A stretch of 64,000 bases of DNA from DLAJ01 sp964655525. GTDB taxonomy: Bacteria > Bacillota > Clostridia > Lachnospirales > Lachnospiraceae. Location: NCBI GenBank assembly GCA_964655525.1, contig CAZZNE010000006.1, positions 62,001 to 126,000 on the forward strand. The letters are read 5' to 3'. Positions 53,101 to 60,895 of the stretch are shown in pieces. How positions within the stretch are numbered: position 1 is the stretch's first letter; every line of letters begins with the position of its first letter. Made by a program: the position numbers and the translations under genes. The notes beneath the pieces were generated by a model. The model did no database searches. It was not told the origin of the DNA and worked only from the letters and a program-made list of their open reading frames with translations.

Positions 53101-54591
53101 AAAATGAATATCCTCATCTTGATTAACTGCACCGAGTAACCAACGATCAGGTTTCTTTTCTTCTTCCTGCCGATCTCCTTTAGGTAAAACCTCCATACCA
53201 TCAATCATATCATCGTTATCTGTCAATTTATCCATATCATAACTAGGTTCTGGTTTTTTCTCATCATATTTCAATAAATCCTCAATTGCATTTCCAATGT
53301 AAGGACGTAATTTATCCAATAAATTGTTATACATACTTTTAGAATTGCCAACTGGATCCGTATACTGTTTATCATCTTCAAAGCAAATATAAATTGCGTC
53401 TCCCTTTGCCCAAACATCTAGGTCATTTGCAAACAAGGTTCTCTCATCCAGATCTAATGCTCTATATTTTTCGCGATCCCACATCTGAATCTCATCGCAT
53501 ATGCGCAATAATGCTGCGATTGGAAGTTTCTTAATGTCAATAATAAAATTGTCAAGATAAATTCCATACCCGTTCGCTTCAGCTATATTCAATCCACTTT
53601 TGTCTATATTATGCAATGCAACTGCATTCATCGCTATATGCACTAAATCCTCAGTATTTTTTTCTTTTTTAATTAAATCATCAAAAAATTCTTCGTCGAC
53701 ATCCATAAATGTAATTGGATTCATCTCACATGCTGCAAGCTGTCTTGTAACTTCACAATACGATTCCCATACTTTTCCTAATATAAGTGCACTACATATG
53801 CCATGATCTTTATACCCAGTGCGTCTCTTTGTCCCTCCTGCCTGTCTTTCAACAATATTATAGTATATTTGTATTCCATTTGTATTCCCATCCGCACCGC
53901 TTACTAACTTTGTAGTCTTTCCAGCCTCACTTAAAATATTCCATGCCGAATTATCTTTATTATCTATTTCAGCAATCGAATCTAAAGATTCACGATACAA
54001 TTTATGTTGTTTCACAAAAGTATTTTCCTTTTCTTTGCTAGCTCCTTTATCACTAAAAACATAATGCATTGGCAGTTTAAGCATTTTATTCATTTCCTTA
54101 CGAAATTCATCCCACTCATTTTTATAATCTGCAATCTTATCATTTTCAAAGAGATATCCTATGTCATGATATAGTGCAGCTAACACCCACACTTTTACAA
54201 AATTTTCCTCTCCCTTTACTGCTTTGTCAATATTATCATGTATAGATTTCACCATTTCATAAAAGTATATTCCAAGAAAAAATACTTTTATCATATGAGA
54301 TGTATGATTACGATACTCTTTATAAAAGACACGGTCATGTTCAAAATCTGCAAGAACCCCTATTAAAAGATTCGGACCAAATTCTGGAAAAGAACTCCAT
54401 ATTAACTGATACATTTTTTCAGAAGCGGAATTTCTTTTTTCTTCGTTTGCGCTAAATATATCAAATAATAATTCTATATTACCTTGTTCATTTTGAATAC
54501 ATTTCTGGATAATTTTACTTCCCATTGCCCAATCATATAATGTCCTATTAACGCCCTTTAATTCAAAACTTCTTTCGTTTGTAGATTTCAT
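50167..54591 (-). CDS. HD / phosphohistidine-swivel / ATP-grasp / HD multidomain protein (1474 aa)
   Basis: Numbering from the ATG at 54591 (GAGGAG just upstream). Residues 90-372 form an HD phosphohydrolase domain (H96/H99, LAALYHDIGY with H142-D143, D366 in ICDEIQMWD). A helical region of about 500 residues follows, ending like the linkers of PEP-utilising enzymes. The swivel domain (about 915-990) has TETGGFTCHAAIVCREL with phospho-accepting H950. The ATP-grasp domain of PPDK/PEP-synthase type (1013-1236) has LAIRSSTNREDGE, GVIFTDNP and APQDIEWTMQENKIFILQSR. A second HD domain (1265-1420) has H1273, H1306-D1307 and D1397. The PEP-binding barrel of PPDK is absent and the swivel precedes the ATP-grasp. 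A phosphotransferase with an unknown, perhaps nucleotide, acceptor is inferred. Confidence 0.9.
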   Translation of the reverse strand: MKSTNERSFELKGVNRTLYDWAMGSKIIQKCIQNEQGNIELLFDIFSANEEKRNSASEKMYQLIWSSFPEFGPNLLIGVLADFEHDRVFYKEYRNHTSHMIKVFFLGIYFYEMVKSIHDNIDKAVKGEENFVKVWVLAALYHDIGYLFENDKIADYKNEWDEFRKEMNKMLKLPMHYVFSDKGASKEKENTFVKQHKLYRESLDSIAEIDNKDNSAWNILSEAGKTTKLVSGADGNTNGIQIYYNIVERQAGGTKRRTGYKDHGICSALILGKVWESYCEVTRQLAACEMNPITFMDVDEEFFDDLIKKEKNTEDLVHIAMNAVALHNIDKSGLNIAEANGYGIYLDNFIIDIKKLPIAALLRICDEIQMWDREKYRALDLDERTLFANDLDVWAKGDAIYICFEDDKQYTDPVGNSKSMYNNLLDKLRPYIGNAIEDLLKYDEKKPEPSYDMDKLTDNDDMIDGMEVLPKGDRQEEEKKPDRWLLGAVNQDEDIHFSALYLGQSLKNNLPEEFKKFGYEEIVAVYENFNERYYIREKECIKVANDLISTLTNDLDFWDNLSNKIKETMEELGQVFSDEKCEKFEEMTDTQILTYYRKHYEAHKQLYTYARIPETLDRGIPSFTLFLKQYLKDKDKELNDEKKLNEVFEWLTYPENINYTGREIIDVNEISENIIKTSSEEEQKMWKSSTGRFLMYLKPDVVGIIDRYINTWKYWGYHGYRNRAVMDLSQMIERLMKEYDDNTIKQRQNMLVERQHQVMAKRVKLFSLYDINERYQRLFLIYSQMGSLKMKRRYYQLRNFYFLDKLIQEIAIRNNVEEGVIRCMLPNEVMALLNGEKDVLQRGRERLASEIFVYQLGKNGENIIYGEEAIALAQKMKKETSIKDIVEGELIGETASLGEYKGYCWMLNQDNKKEFQKGEILVATDLDPDKFELLKMAGAVITETGGFTCHAAIVCRELHIPCVVGVHGLIDKVCSGQKIFVDADHGKIQILYQTNDGIIRTHDKDIIDEEEMGKKAYSLFRLKEAGFEVPDFFCIKIEQLKDIMIQGNDSNMQKRQSFIAGIQDALEELNSDWLAIRSSTNREDGEVISGAGQEITMLRVHRSDVMQDLINVSKALNDYTGKGCIIIQKMILGSYSGVIFTDNPVKNQNELAIQVVPGGNEYLTSGKVIPATFIYDKGKKEFSKTKGVWENILTMEQCERLKDKAMEISAFFNAPQDIEWTMQENKIFILQSRNITGGKKIASNAIFSANKTLNIDTISIYQAYALPKHLRDHMLRTAALVCWLLDRWKGKDTLDRGKMIKACLLHDIGNIVKGTDEKFRMIFPDSFSEDSWQYWLNVRKHIGKRYGTTDIDATLKIASEINVDADVIKLIQEKQFSNNVKTCSESNFEVKICAYADQRISPEGVLSIRDRLSEAKKRQKGIDSSSVNKPNFEELKACALKIEEQIFAYTHGKPEDITDASIDEYIDEMKRFRF

Positions 54592-54629
54592 ATTCTCCTC
54601 TTGATGATGCTTACATAAGAAAACACCAT
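54588..54629 (-). CDS. leader peptide (13 aa) overlapping the HD/ATP-grasp gene start
   Basis: ATG at 54629, preceded by GAAAGGGAATC, encodes MVFSYVSIIKRRI and stops at a TGA that overlaps the ATG of the big gene (ATGA). A near-identical peptide (MVFSTESIILRENEI) precedes the other operon at 60848-60895. Similar in sequence and position, so I think it is translated and couples translation. Confidence 0.55.
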   Translation of the reverse strand: MVFSYVSIIKRRI

Positions 54630-54643
54630 GATTCCCTTTCTTC
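54588..54643 (-). repeat. shared operon leader, copy B
   Basis: Contains GATGCTT, six variable bases and a 17-base block GAAAACACCATGATTCC (plus-strand reading, 54619-54635) followed by a TTTCTT-rich tract. The same order and spacing recur at 60872-60910. Further upstream both have TTATAGT on the minus strand. Confidence 0.8.
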
Positions 54644-54754
54644 TCATATTGTAATTGAACCAACTCAAATTTAATAAGTTTTTGATTTGCACTATAAGCT
54701 TGTTTGAAATTTTTTATGTTCTGTTAATCCAATAGGAATTCTTATCTCAATCCG

Positions 54755-55205
54755 AGAAATCAGACACACCCTATAAAGTTCGCTCACGAACCGAATGCCG
54801 GGATTGATGAGATTGAAAACCAAATCAACTCCATCATAGACTAGATATATTCCCTCATTCTTACTATCCTGGGGATCAGCTACCGTATAGACGTCATGAA
54901 CCTTACAGAGATTGGTGATTTTAACAGATTTGACTCTCTAGATAAGATACTGGCTTATGCGGGTTTATCCTCAACCATCTACCAGTTCGGGCAGCTTGAC
55001 AGCAAATACTCCCATATGGAAAAACACAGTCCAGATACTTCTTATGCCGTGTTCAATGCCACAAAATTCGCCTGCCATTGAGCCCCGACCTTTTCCGCTT
55101 ATCTCGCAAAAAGTAGGCAAAAAGTAAGCATTATCATAGCGCCGTCTCCCATGCTGCCAAGAAACTGGTTCGCGTGATTTACCGGTCGCAAAAACAGGTC
55201 ACGCT
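54755..55205 (+). pseudogene. IS110-family transposase relic (C-terminal part)
   Basis: The open stretch 54896-55081 reads MNLTEIGDFNRFDSLDKILA then YAGLSSTIYQFG, the IS110/IS116 C-terminal (transposase_20) block including the ...YAGL motif. It is interrupted upstream and downstream by stops and frameshifts; after a TGA the homology continues with HSAVSHAAKKLVRVIYR. The N-terminal DEDD domain is missing. It separates the two operons of the nucleotide locus. The bases from 55206 to 55399 show nothing beyond AT-rich tail sequence. Confidence 0.8.
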
Positions 55206-55399
55206 ATATCAATGCAACTTGAACATCCAATTCCATACCTCCTTTTCAAGTACCAACCACAATGCCCTGTTTGTCATGCGTTTCCAAGGTACTAAGAATA
55301 ATTCTAAGATTCTTTTCTATAATGGAATGCATTTCTGCAATTCACTCATAAAACGTCACTTTTTGACTTGACTTTTAATAATTAGCCATAAATAGATTT

Positions 55400-56224
55400 C
55401 TATTTTTTGCTACTTTTTAAATCCGTAATTATAAATGTTGTTATGATTGCTAAAGTTACAGGGAATAAAACTCTTTCACTCAAATTCTGAATAAAAATAC
55501 TTATTTTCCCCAAATTGACTATATAAGATGGTATACATAACAACACACACACAAACAATACGCCAAAACCGATTTTTAAATATCTTTTTGTTCTTTTCTT
55601 CAAAATGTCTCGATTAAATTTATCTAATTCTCTCTGATATTCCTCTTTGCACTTTTTATATTCATCAGATTCTATCATCTTATGATATAAATCTCTTTTC
55701 CTTGTTGCCCAAGTATTTTTGTCCCTCCATTCAATATAGAAATTAACATCTTCAAAGCCGTTTAACATCCTGGGATGTCCTGGTTCATTATCATGAGAAG
55801 GCGCATTTTCATAATCTGGAGAATTTAAATACCAAAACTGTAACGTTACAAACTCACTTCCAACTTTTAACTTTATTTCTTGTTTACTATGATTATGAAT
55901 CGCAATAATAGAACAGCCAATATATTGTGCATCAAGAGTTGTTCCGATATGTCCTGCTCCTTTTGATACTAATGTAACTTTTGAATGATAAGAACCGCCA
56001 ATTTTATTAGAAACATATATTGATTCTTCAGTATATATTAGAGCGGTATCATTAGGCTCAATCACAATATAATTCTCATCACTAATACTCTTTTTTGATG
56101 ATAATGACCATGCAAATTTGCTTACATGTAAGTCAATTGAATTAGACTTTATTGATTCAACATGTACCGGATATACATATATATTTCTTCCAAGCTCTTT
56201 TTTCAAATCAACGATACTGAGCAT
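55400..56224 (-). CDS. membrane-anchored dUTPase/dCTP-deaminase-fold protein
   Basis: 274 residues. Residues 1-165 form a dUTPase/Dcd beta fold: SKVTLVSKGAGHIGTTLDAQ then YIGCSIIAIHN aligns with the conserved RSS...G...DPG..G...LE..N region. D98 matches the motif-III Asp. The Glu that deaminates dCTP is Ala (A108), so deaminase activity is doubtful. The end of the domain (YENAPSHDNEPGHP) resembles the Dcd C-terminal loop. A charged helix leads to two transmembrane helices (IGFGVLFVCVLLCIPSYIV, FPVTLAIITTFII). AGGAAGAATAAT precedes the ATG. It lies 212 bases after thyX on the same strand and may sense or sequester pyrimidine nucleotides (inference). Confidence 0.8.
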   Translation of the reverse strand: MLSIVDLKKELGRNIYVYPVHVESIKSNSIDLHVSKFAWSLSSKKSISDENYIVIEPNDTALIYTEESIYVSNKIGGSYHSKVTLVSKGAGHIGTTLDAQYIGCSIIAIHNHSKQEIKLKVGSEFVTLQFWYLNSPDYENAPSHDNEPGHPRMLNGFEDVNFYIEWRDKNTWATRKRDLYHKMIESDEYKKCKEEYQRELDKFNRDILKKRTKRYLKIGFGVLFVCVLLCIPSYIVNLGKISIFIQNLSERVLFPVTLAIITTFIITDLKSSKK

Positions 56225-56436
56225 ATTATTCTTCCTTTTCCTTTCTTCTTTTGTATAACATGATAATATTATATATAATTCAATCTACACTTATGTCCTT
56301 TGTGTGCGCTCCACTAAAGTTTTGTTCGCCATATATCTTTCTTTTTTCAGCTAAACACTACGTTAATAAAATTTGTAAGAGATATTTATGGAAAACCTGC
56401 ATTTGCGATACCAACATATACATAAAATTGATATAG

Positions 56437-57060
56437 TTAATATTCAATATCATCAAAAATAACAGGCATCCTCTTTTTAAACTCATCCAACAATGCACAG
56501 GCTATCTCCTTCATCTGCGGATGCGCATTTTTTGCTGTTCGAAGCCGAAAAAAATGCCTCCATTCACGCAAATTCATTGTAACCACAATCTCCGTTTTCA
56601 AACTGTTCGGAAGAATACTTCTCGCTTGTTGCGGTTCCGCTCCTAATTCAATTAGTTTATTATATGTGCTCTCAATAACTTGCATGGTGTTTAACCACAA
56701 TCCATATTCGGCGCTATCTTCACTCCAAAAAAGAGGCTTAATAACTGTCAATTCTTTCCCAAATTTTTCATTACTATAATTGCAATATCTGGTACTTTCT
56801 TGACTATAACTAGCTATCCTATGCCTTACAATTTCATGTGTTACACCTCGGTCGCAAGTGATTTTGACAGAAACCTTTTCATGCTCAATTACAGACTCAT
56901 GCCCTCTTTTTAAAATGTTTGCTACAAATTTCTTCGCAGAGTCTTCCGTAATTCTGTCTTCTGACTTATAACAAACCCTCCCAATTCTTTCAATCCGTTT
57001 AATTATGTCATCTCCTTTGATTTCCTGCATAAACTCAAAGAATGGCTCAATTACTCTCAT
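56437..57060 (-). CDS. thyX: flavin-dependent thymidylate synthase
   Basis: Makes dTMP from dUMP with FAD, NADPH and methylene-tetrahydrofolate. About 207 residues; the ThyX motif RHRxxSxxxxSxR is present as RHRIASYSQESTRY. LPNSLKTEIVVTMNLREWRHFFRLR is the conserved C-terminal block. The ATG at 57060, with AAGGAGG upstream, follows the stop of the preceding gene directly. It is the last gene of the four-gene operon. ThyX is often chromosomal, but here it sits in an accessory island, so it may be a dedicated or resistant copy. Confidence 0.95.
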   Translation of the reverse strand: MRVIEPFFEFMQEIKGDDIIKRIERIGRVCYKSEDRITEDSAKKFVANILKRGHESVIEHEKVSVKITCDRGVTHEIVRHRIASYSQESTRYCNYSNEKFGKELTVIKPLFWSEDSAEYGLWLNTMQVIESTYNKLIELGAEPQQARSILPNSLKTEIVVTMNLREWRHFFRLRTAKNAHPQMKEIACALLDEFKKRMPVIFDDIEY

Positions 57061-57061
57061 T

Positions 57062-58822
57062 TTAATCCTCCTTATATTCAATAACATTTGCTAACTTCTT
57101 TGTATAAATGTCACAATTTTCTCCTCCACCATGACATTCTATTATTTTCAGCCTAGCAAGCGAGAACAGCTTCACTTCGAATTTTCCTTCTTCTTTTGCT
57201 ATAACTCCGTCATGTGATGCATCAATGATAGTAATTACATTAACCTTTAAATACTTCTGATTTTTTTCATAAATTTTATTAGCAATACTTTTTACCGCAC
57301 TTCCCGAATGAACCACATCCGTTAGCGCTACGAAAGAACTCATTTTTTCACTTCCTTCAAATAGTCCCATCTCATATACATTATGTTCCTTTTGGTTTTC
57401 CGGCAGATATGAACATTTCTTATTTGGAAACATAAAACGCACATAGGATAGCAAAATAGCTCCTTTTATGCCTAATCCAATAATACAATCTGTATTTTTA
57501 AGTGCTTGCTCGTTTTCAAAAAGTTCACTTATTCCTCTTGCAATAACAAGCATTATTTCCTTATGTTGAAAAAAATATGAAGTATCAATCCAATTTAGTC
57601 TTGGTCTATTCTTCCAATGGTAATGACCTGTCTTAAATAACTCGTGCTCTCTTATACATGTTAATATCTTTTCTTCATAATTTTCTGTTTCCTCAACGTA
57701 ATCAATAGACGCCTCAACTCCAATGCCAAATAAATCCTGATCATCTAATTGGTCTATTTTTTCTTCCTCAAATGTTTTTGTTTTCCAATGACACCAACGC
57801 CTCTTCCCCTCATCAACTATATATTTATACTGTTTCTCCTGAACTAAACCCTTGTCGCTAAACGTCCAAATATTATATGCATTATGATTTCCATTAAGTG
57901 ACCCATAACATATTAGGTCTTCCAATCTTCTCAAAAGTTCTTTGTCGTTATTAGAATCTAAGCGTTCTTTGATTTCCTTACTAAAATCAACTCCAATACT
58001 ACCAACCGTACTATAATTAATCTCATCATTTGTAGAATCAAATGGTCTAATTTGTCCGCTTTGCGTTCCGTGCACATGTCCTGTCAAAACATAGTGCACA
58101 TTATATCTCAATAATATTTTCTTCACTTCATCCCAATTTTCCGAATCACATGTTCCATACTGACCAATGCTAGAACTATTATTTTCAGTAACACTTTGTG
58201 ATGCGCTTTCATATATAATTGGTCTATGGTGTAATATGGCAATTTTTATATATTCTTTATAATTTTCTATATCTTTTCCAAATATACCTTTAAGTGCAAA
58301 TAATAAGTTATTCACATTAATAAATCCACAATGATCGCTTATACCTATTCGATCTGTACTATCTATCCCCAAAAGAACCATATCGGGATTATGCAAAACC
58401 ACATAAGATACCAATCCCGATTTTTGATATAGGTTTAAATTATTTCTACCAATAAATTCCCAATAATACTTTAGCTTTACTTCATATTGCTCCCAAATTT
58501 TTTTGTTATCAACACTTTCTTCGCCACTAATCCCTTCCAACAGCTTGCGGCTCACATCATGATTTCCTGGAATGCACAAAATATTTTTTATTCCTAGTTC
58601 ATCGCGCATTTTTTGTAAAAACGGATCCACTAATTTATATGCCCTTTGAGAACCTCCTTTATCTACAATATCTCCACTAATAATCAATGTATCAAGTAAC
58701 TCAATATTTTTTAAGGATTCAATAAAATCACTTACATATTTATCCTTTTGAAGTAATGATTTGGAATTATTATCCTCACTGAAGTGCAGATCGGATATAT
58801 GAACAATCCTACGTTGTGCCAT
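57062..58822 (-). CDS. metallophosphoesterase-phosphoribosyltransferase fusion
   Basis: 586 residues. Residues 1-290 are a calcineurin-type metallophosphoesterase with all metal motifs: HISDLHF (DxH), ISGDIVD (GD), PGNHDVS (GNHD), ILHHRP and VLTGHVHG. Residues about 390-570 are phosphoribosyltransferase-like: DCIIGLGIKGAILLSYV, and FVALTDVVHSGSAVKSIANK at the place of the PRPP loop (normally DDVxTTG). An enzyme that hydrolyses a phosphoester and handles PRPP or a nucleotide is inferred. Overlaps the gene before it by 14 bases, with GGAGTGATAAATA before its ATG. Confidence 0.85.
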   Translation of the reverse strand: MAQRRIVHISDLHFSEDNNSKSLLQKDKYVSDFIESLKNIELLDTLIISGDIVDKGGSQRAYKLVDPFLQKMRDELGIKNILCIPGNHDVSRKLLEGISGEESVDNKKIWEQYEVKLKYYWEFIGRNNLNLYQKSGLVSYVVLHNPDMVLLGIDSTDRIGISDHCGFINVNNLLFALKGIFGKDIENYKEYIKIAILHHRPIIYESASQSVTENNSSSIGQYGTCDSENWDEVKKILLRYNVHYVLTGHVHGTQSGQIRPFDSTNDEINYSTVGSIGVDFSKEIKERLDSNNDKELLRRLEDLICYGSLNGNHNAYNIWTFSDKGLVQEKQYKYIVDEGKRRWCHWKTKTFEEEKIDQLDDQDLFGIGVEASIDYVEETENYEEKILTCIREHELFKTGHYHWKNRPRLNWIDTSYFFQHKEIMLVIARGISELFENEQALKNTDCIIGLGIKGAILLSYVRFMFPNKKCSYLPENQKEHNVYEMGLFEGSEKMSSFVALTDVVHSGSAVKSIANKIYEKNQKYLKVNVITIIDASHDGVIAKEEGKFEVKLFSLARLKIIECHGGGENCDIYTKKLANVIEYKED

Positions 58823-59807
58823 TATTTATCACTCCTTTCTTCTCACAATGTTCACACTGAACTGAACAAAATTCTGTTCGGACAGAATAATCCAATTCTT
58901 CCCTAGCGTTTTGGGGCGTGTATTTAAGTGCACAGGCATTAACTTGACACTTTGATATCAAAGTAGAAATGTTCATCTGTACAACACATGCACATCCTTT
59001 TACTGTTCCCCCCAAATATTCAACAATGTTTTTGGCTCGCAAAAATTCATTTCCCAAACAAATCAAGTCTGCAACTACTATAAATTCTTCTGTTCTCGAT
59101 TTTCCCTTATAAAAATCAATTTTATTCAATTTGTTATATGGTCCCAAATGGTCTACATATACTAAATCATAACCTAATAATTGCGAAAGAATTCCAGCGA
59201 TATAAGCACCATTCATAGTATGGCAAAAAAACAGATTCTTTTTATCTTCATTAACTGACGAGAAATATTTATCCAAATCATATGCAATAATGTAACACCA
59301 ACGTAATACCTCGGTTGAATCATTAATAATTTTTTTTAAATCAATATAAACACCTAATTGTATACCTATCTGAGTCTCATATCCTTTAGGATCACAACAG
59401 TTTTCCGCGATATATTTCTTACCATAATCGTTAAATATTTCTCTATAATCATATTTTTCATCTATATATGTATCCCGTATTTTATTGGTTTTTAATATAT
59501 CACATTCCTCTCCATGAACTATTTTTGCATTAGGCAAATTATTGAGCCATTGCAATAGCTTATCCTTAGAATTTGGTACAATATACTTTATATGCGAAAA
59601 ATCAATAAAACATTCATATTCGGAATATTTATCTCCATCAAATTCCAATTGTACTATATTATCAATGCATTTTTTTGATAATGTTTCTTTACTAAAAAGC
59701 CTCGTTTGATCCTTAAGATGAGTTCTTAAACACATTTCAGTATAAATTTCTTCTAAATGTAAAGATATAGAAATCTGCTTTTGAACCTCGTTTATTATTT
59801 CAAACAT
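58809..59807 (-). CDS. phosphoribosyltransferase-like protein with C-terminal zinc motif
   Basis: 332 residues. The N-terminal half (1-180) is not recognised. Residues about 190-290 look like a type I phosphoribosyltransferase fold: LFFCHTMNGAYIAGILSQLL, YVDHLGP and FIVVADLICLGNEFLRAKNI, where ADLICLG occupies the PRPP-loop position with a non-canonical sequence. The last 35 residues carry cysteines (CSVQCEHCEKKG, C-x3-C-x2-C) likely to bind zinc. It overlaps both neighbours (eight and fourteen bases), so all are translationally coupled. Activity is uncertain because of the altered loop. Confidence 0.7.
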   Translation of the reverse strand: MFEIINEVQKQISISLHLEEIYTEMCLRTHLKDQTRLFSKETLSKKCIDNIVQLEFDGDKYSEYECFIDFSHIKYIVPNSKDKLLQWLNNLPNAKIVHGEECDILKTNKIRDTYIDEKYDYREIFNDYGKKYIAENCCDPKGYETQIGIQLGVYIDLKKIINDSTEVLRWCYIIAYDLDKYFSSVNEDKKNLFFCHTMNGAYIAGILSQLLGYDLVYVDHLGPYNKLNKIDFYKGKSRTEEFIVVADLICLGNEFLRAKNIVEYLGGTVKGCACVVQMNISTLISKCQVNACALKYTPQNAREELDYSVRTEFCSVQCEHCEKKGVINNGTT

Positions 59808-60858
59808 CTTTTTTCTCCTGTATAAATTCTATTTCTATATGTACTCCCGCCATCCGTGCAGGGTAAGTCCTAATTGGTGGCGTTTTTAAATTTCTTCTTT
59901 CCCAAACACATTTTACACATTGCAATATGCTTCTATTCGTACATTTAAAACAATATTCAGAAGTAAAAACAATTTCCTTATTCTTTTGATGTATGCGAAA
60001 ATTGGTATTAGATATTGCTAATATATTTTTCAATTTAAACAAATCCATTTCTCTTGCCTTTTTTTCGGAATAATAAAGTGCTTCCATAATCGACAAATAA
60101 TTCAACTCTTCTTTTAAATTGATGCCTATTTTAGCAGCATATTCATAAAAGAAATCTCTTTCACTTTGTGTATAATTCTCATTTTTTTCTATTTTTTTAC
60201 TAAGCGATGCGAAAAATCCTATACCTACATCCACAATAGATAAGAGGTATCCTTTCTTACTTTCAGAAAATGAAATTCCCGATTGCATATAAGCATAACT
60301 TATTGAACCACTATGTATTATTGCATTAACAATAAGTTCAACGCTTGCCGTTAATGTTACTTCCCACAATTGATCATTATGAATTCTCTTAAATACATAA
60401 GAATATGCTAAATCTCTTCGTATTTTGTCGGCCAAAACATCTCTAATCTCTTGTTTTTCCCTCTCCAGTTTATCTTCATAATTTTTAATAGGGATATACA
60501 ATAAAATTTTATTATTCGTGTTATAAGAATACTCTGAAAGCCCCCCTACATAATCTTTATCATATTCAATAATACCAAAATCAGATAATTTACTAAAAAA
60601 GCCAATTGTATCCAAAAATGCAAGAATGCTCGGATTATATGCTAATTCTAAATAAACAGGTGTACCACTTTTATCTTGTAAAAGATTAAGCATTCCTGCC
60701 AGTAACGGTAATGCATTTGAATTAATCCTTTTGGTCAGAACAAACGAAATACTTATGCTTTCATTTTCATTCAAATTCTTATATTGCTTGGTTAATTCAG
60801 GTAATATTTTATAAAAAATAGCATTTTTACTAATAATTTCAGGTAATCTATATTTCAT
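59800..60858 (-). CDS. STAS-like / GHKL ATPase protein with zinc-ribbon insert
   Basis: 352 residues, the first gene of the operon. Residues 1-100 resemble a STAS-like regulatory domain (SISFVLTKRINSNALPLLAG, then a PSILAFLDTIGFF helix). Residues about 150-345 form a GHKL ATP-binding domain: N-box VELIVNAIIHSG (E174, N178, H182), G1 box SIVDVGIGF (D210xGxG), and a last strand HIEIEF. Four cysteines (C303, C306, C314, C317) sit just before the end like a zinc ribbon. STAS plus GHKL is typical of anti-sigma-type switches, so it may sense or regulate the system; no response partner is nearby. Confidence 0.75.
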   Translation of the reverse strand: MKYRLPEIISKNAIFYKILPELTKQYKNLNENESISISFVLTKRINSNALPLLAGMLNLLQDKSGTPVYLELAYNPSILAFLDTIGFFSKLSDFGIIEYDKDYVGGLSEYSYNTNNKILLYIPIKNYEDKLEREKQEIRDVLADKIRRDLAYSYVFKRIHNDQLWEVTLTASVELIVNAIIHSGSISYAYMQSGISFSESKKGYLLSIVDVGIGFFASLSKKIEKNENYTQSERDFFYEYAAKIGINLKEELNYLSIMEALYYSEKKAREMDLFKLKNILAISNTNFRIHQKNKEIVFTSEYCFKCTNRSILQCVKCVWERRNLKTPPIRTYPARMAGVHIEIEFIQEKKDV

Positions 60859-60895
60859 TTTCTCTTAATATGATGCTTTCAGTCGAAAACACCAT
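60848..60895 (-). CDS. leader peptide (15 aa) overlapping the STAS-GHKL gene start
   Basis: ATG at 60895, with AAAGAAAGGAATC before it, encodes MVFSTESIILRENEI; its TAG lies eight bases inside the STAS-GHKL gene (in another frame). It is the twin of the leader peptide at 54588-54629. Confidence 0.55.
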   Translation of the reverse strand: MVFSTESIILRENEI

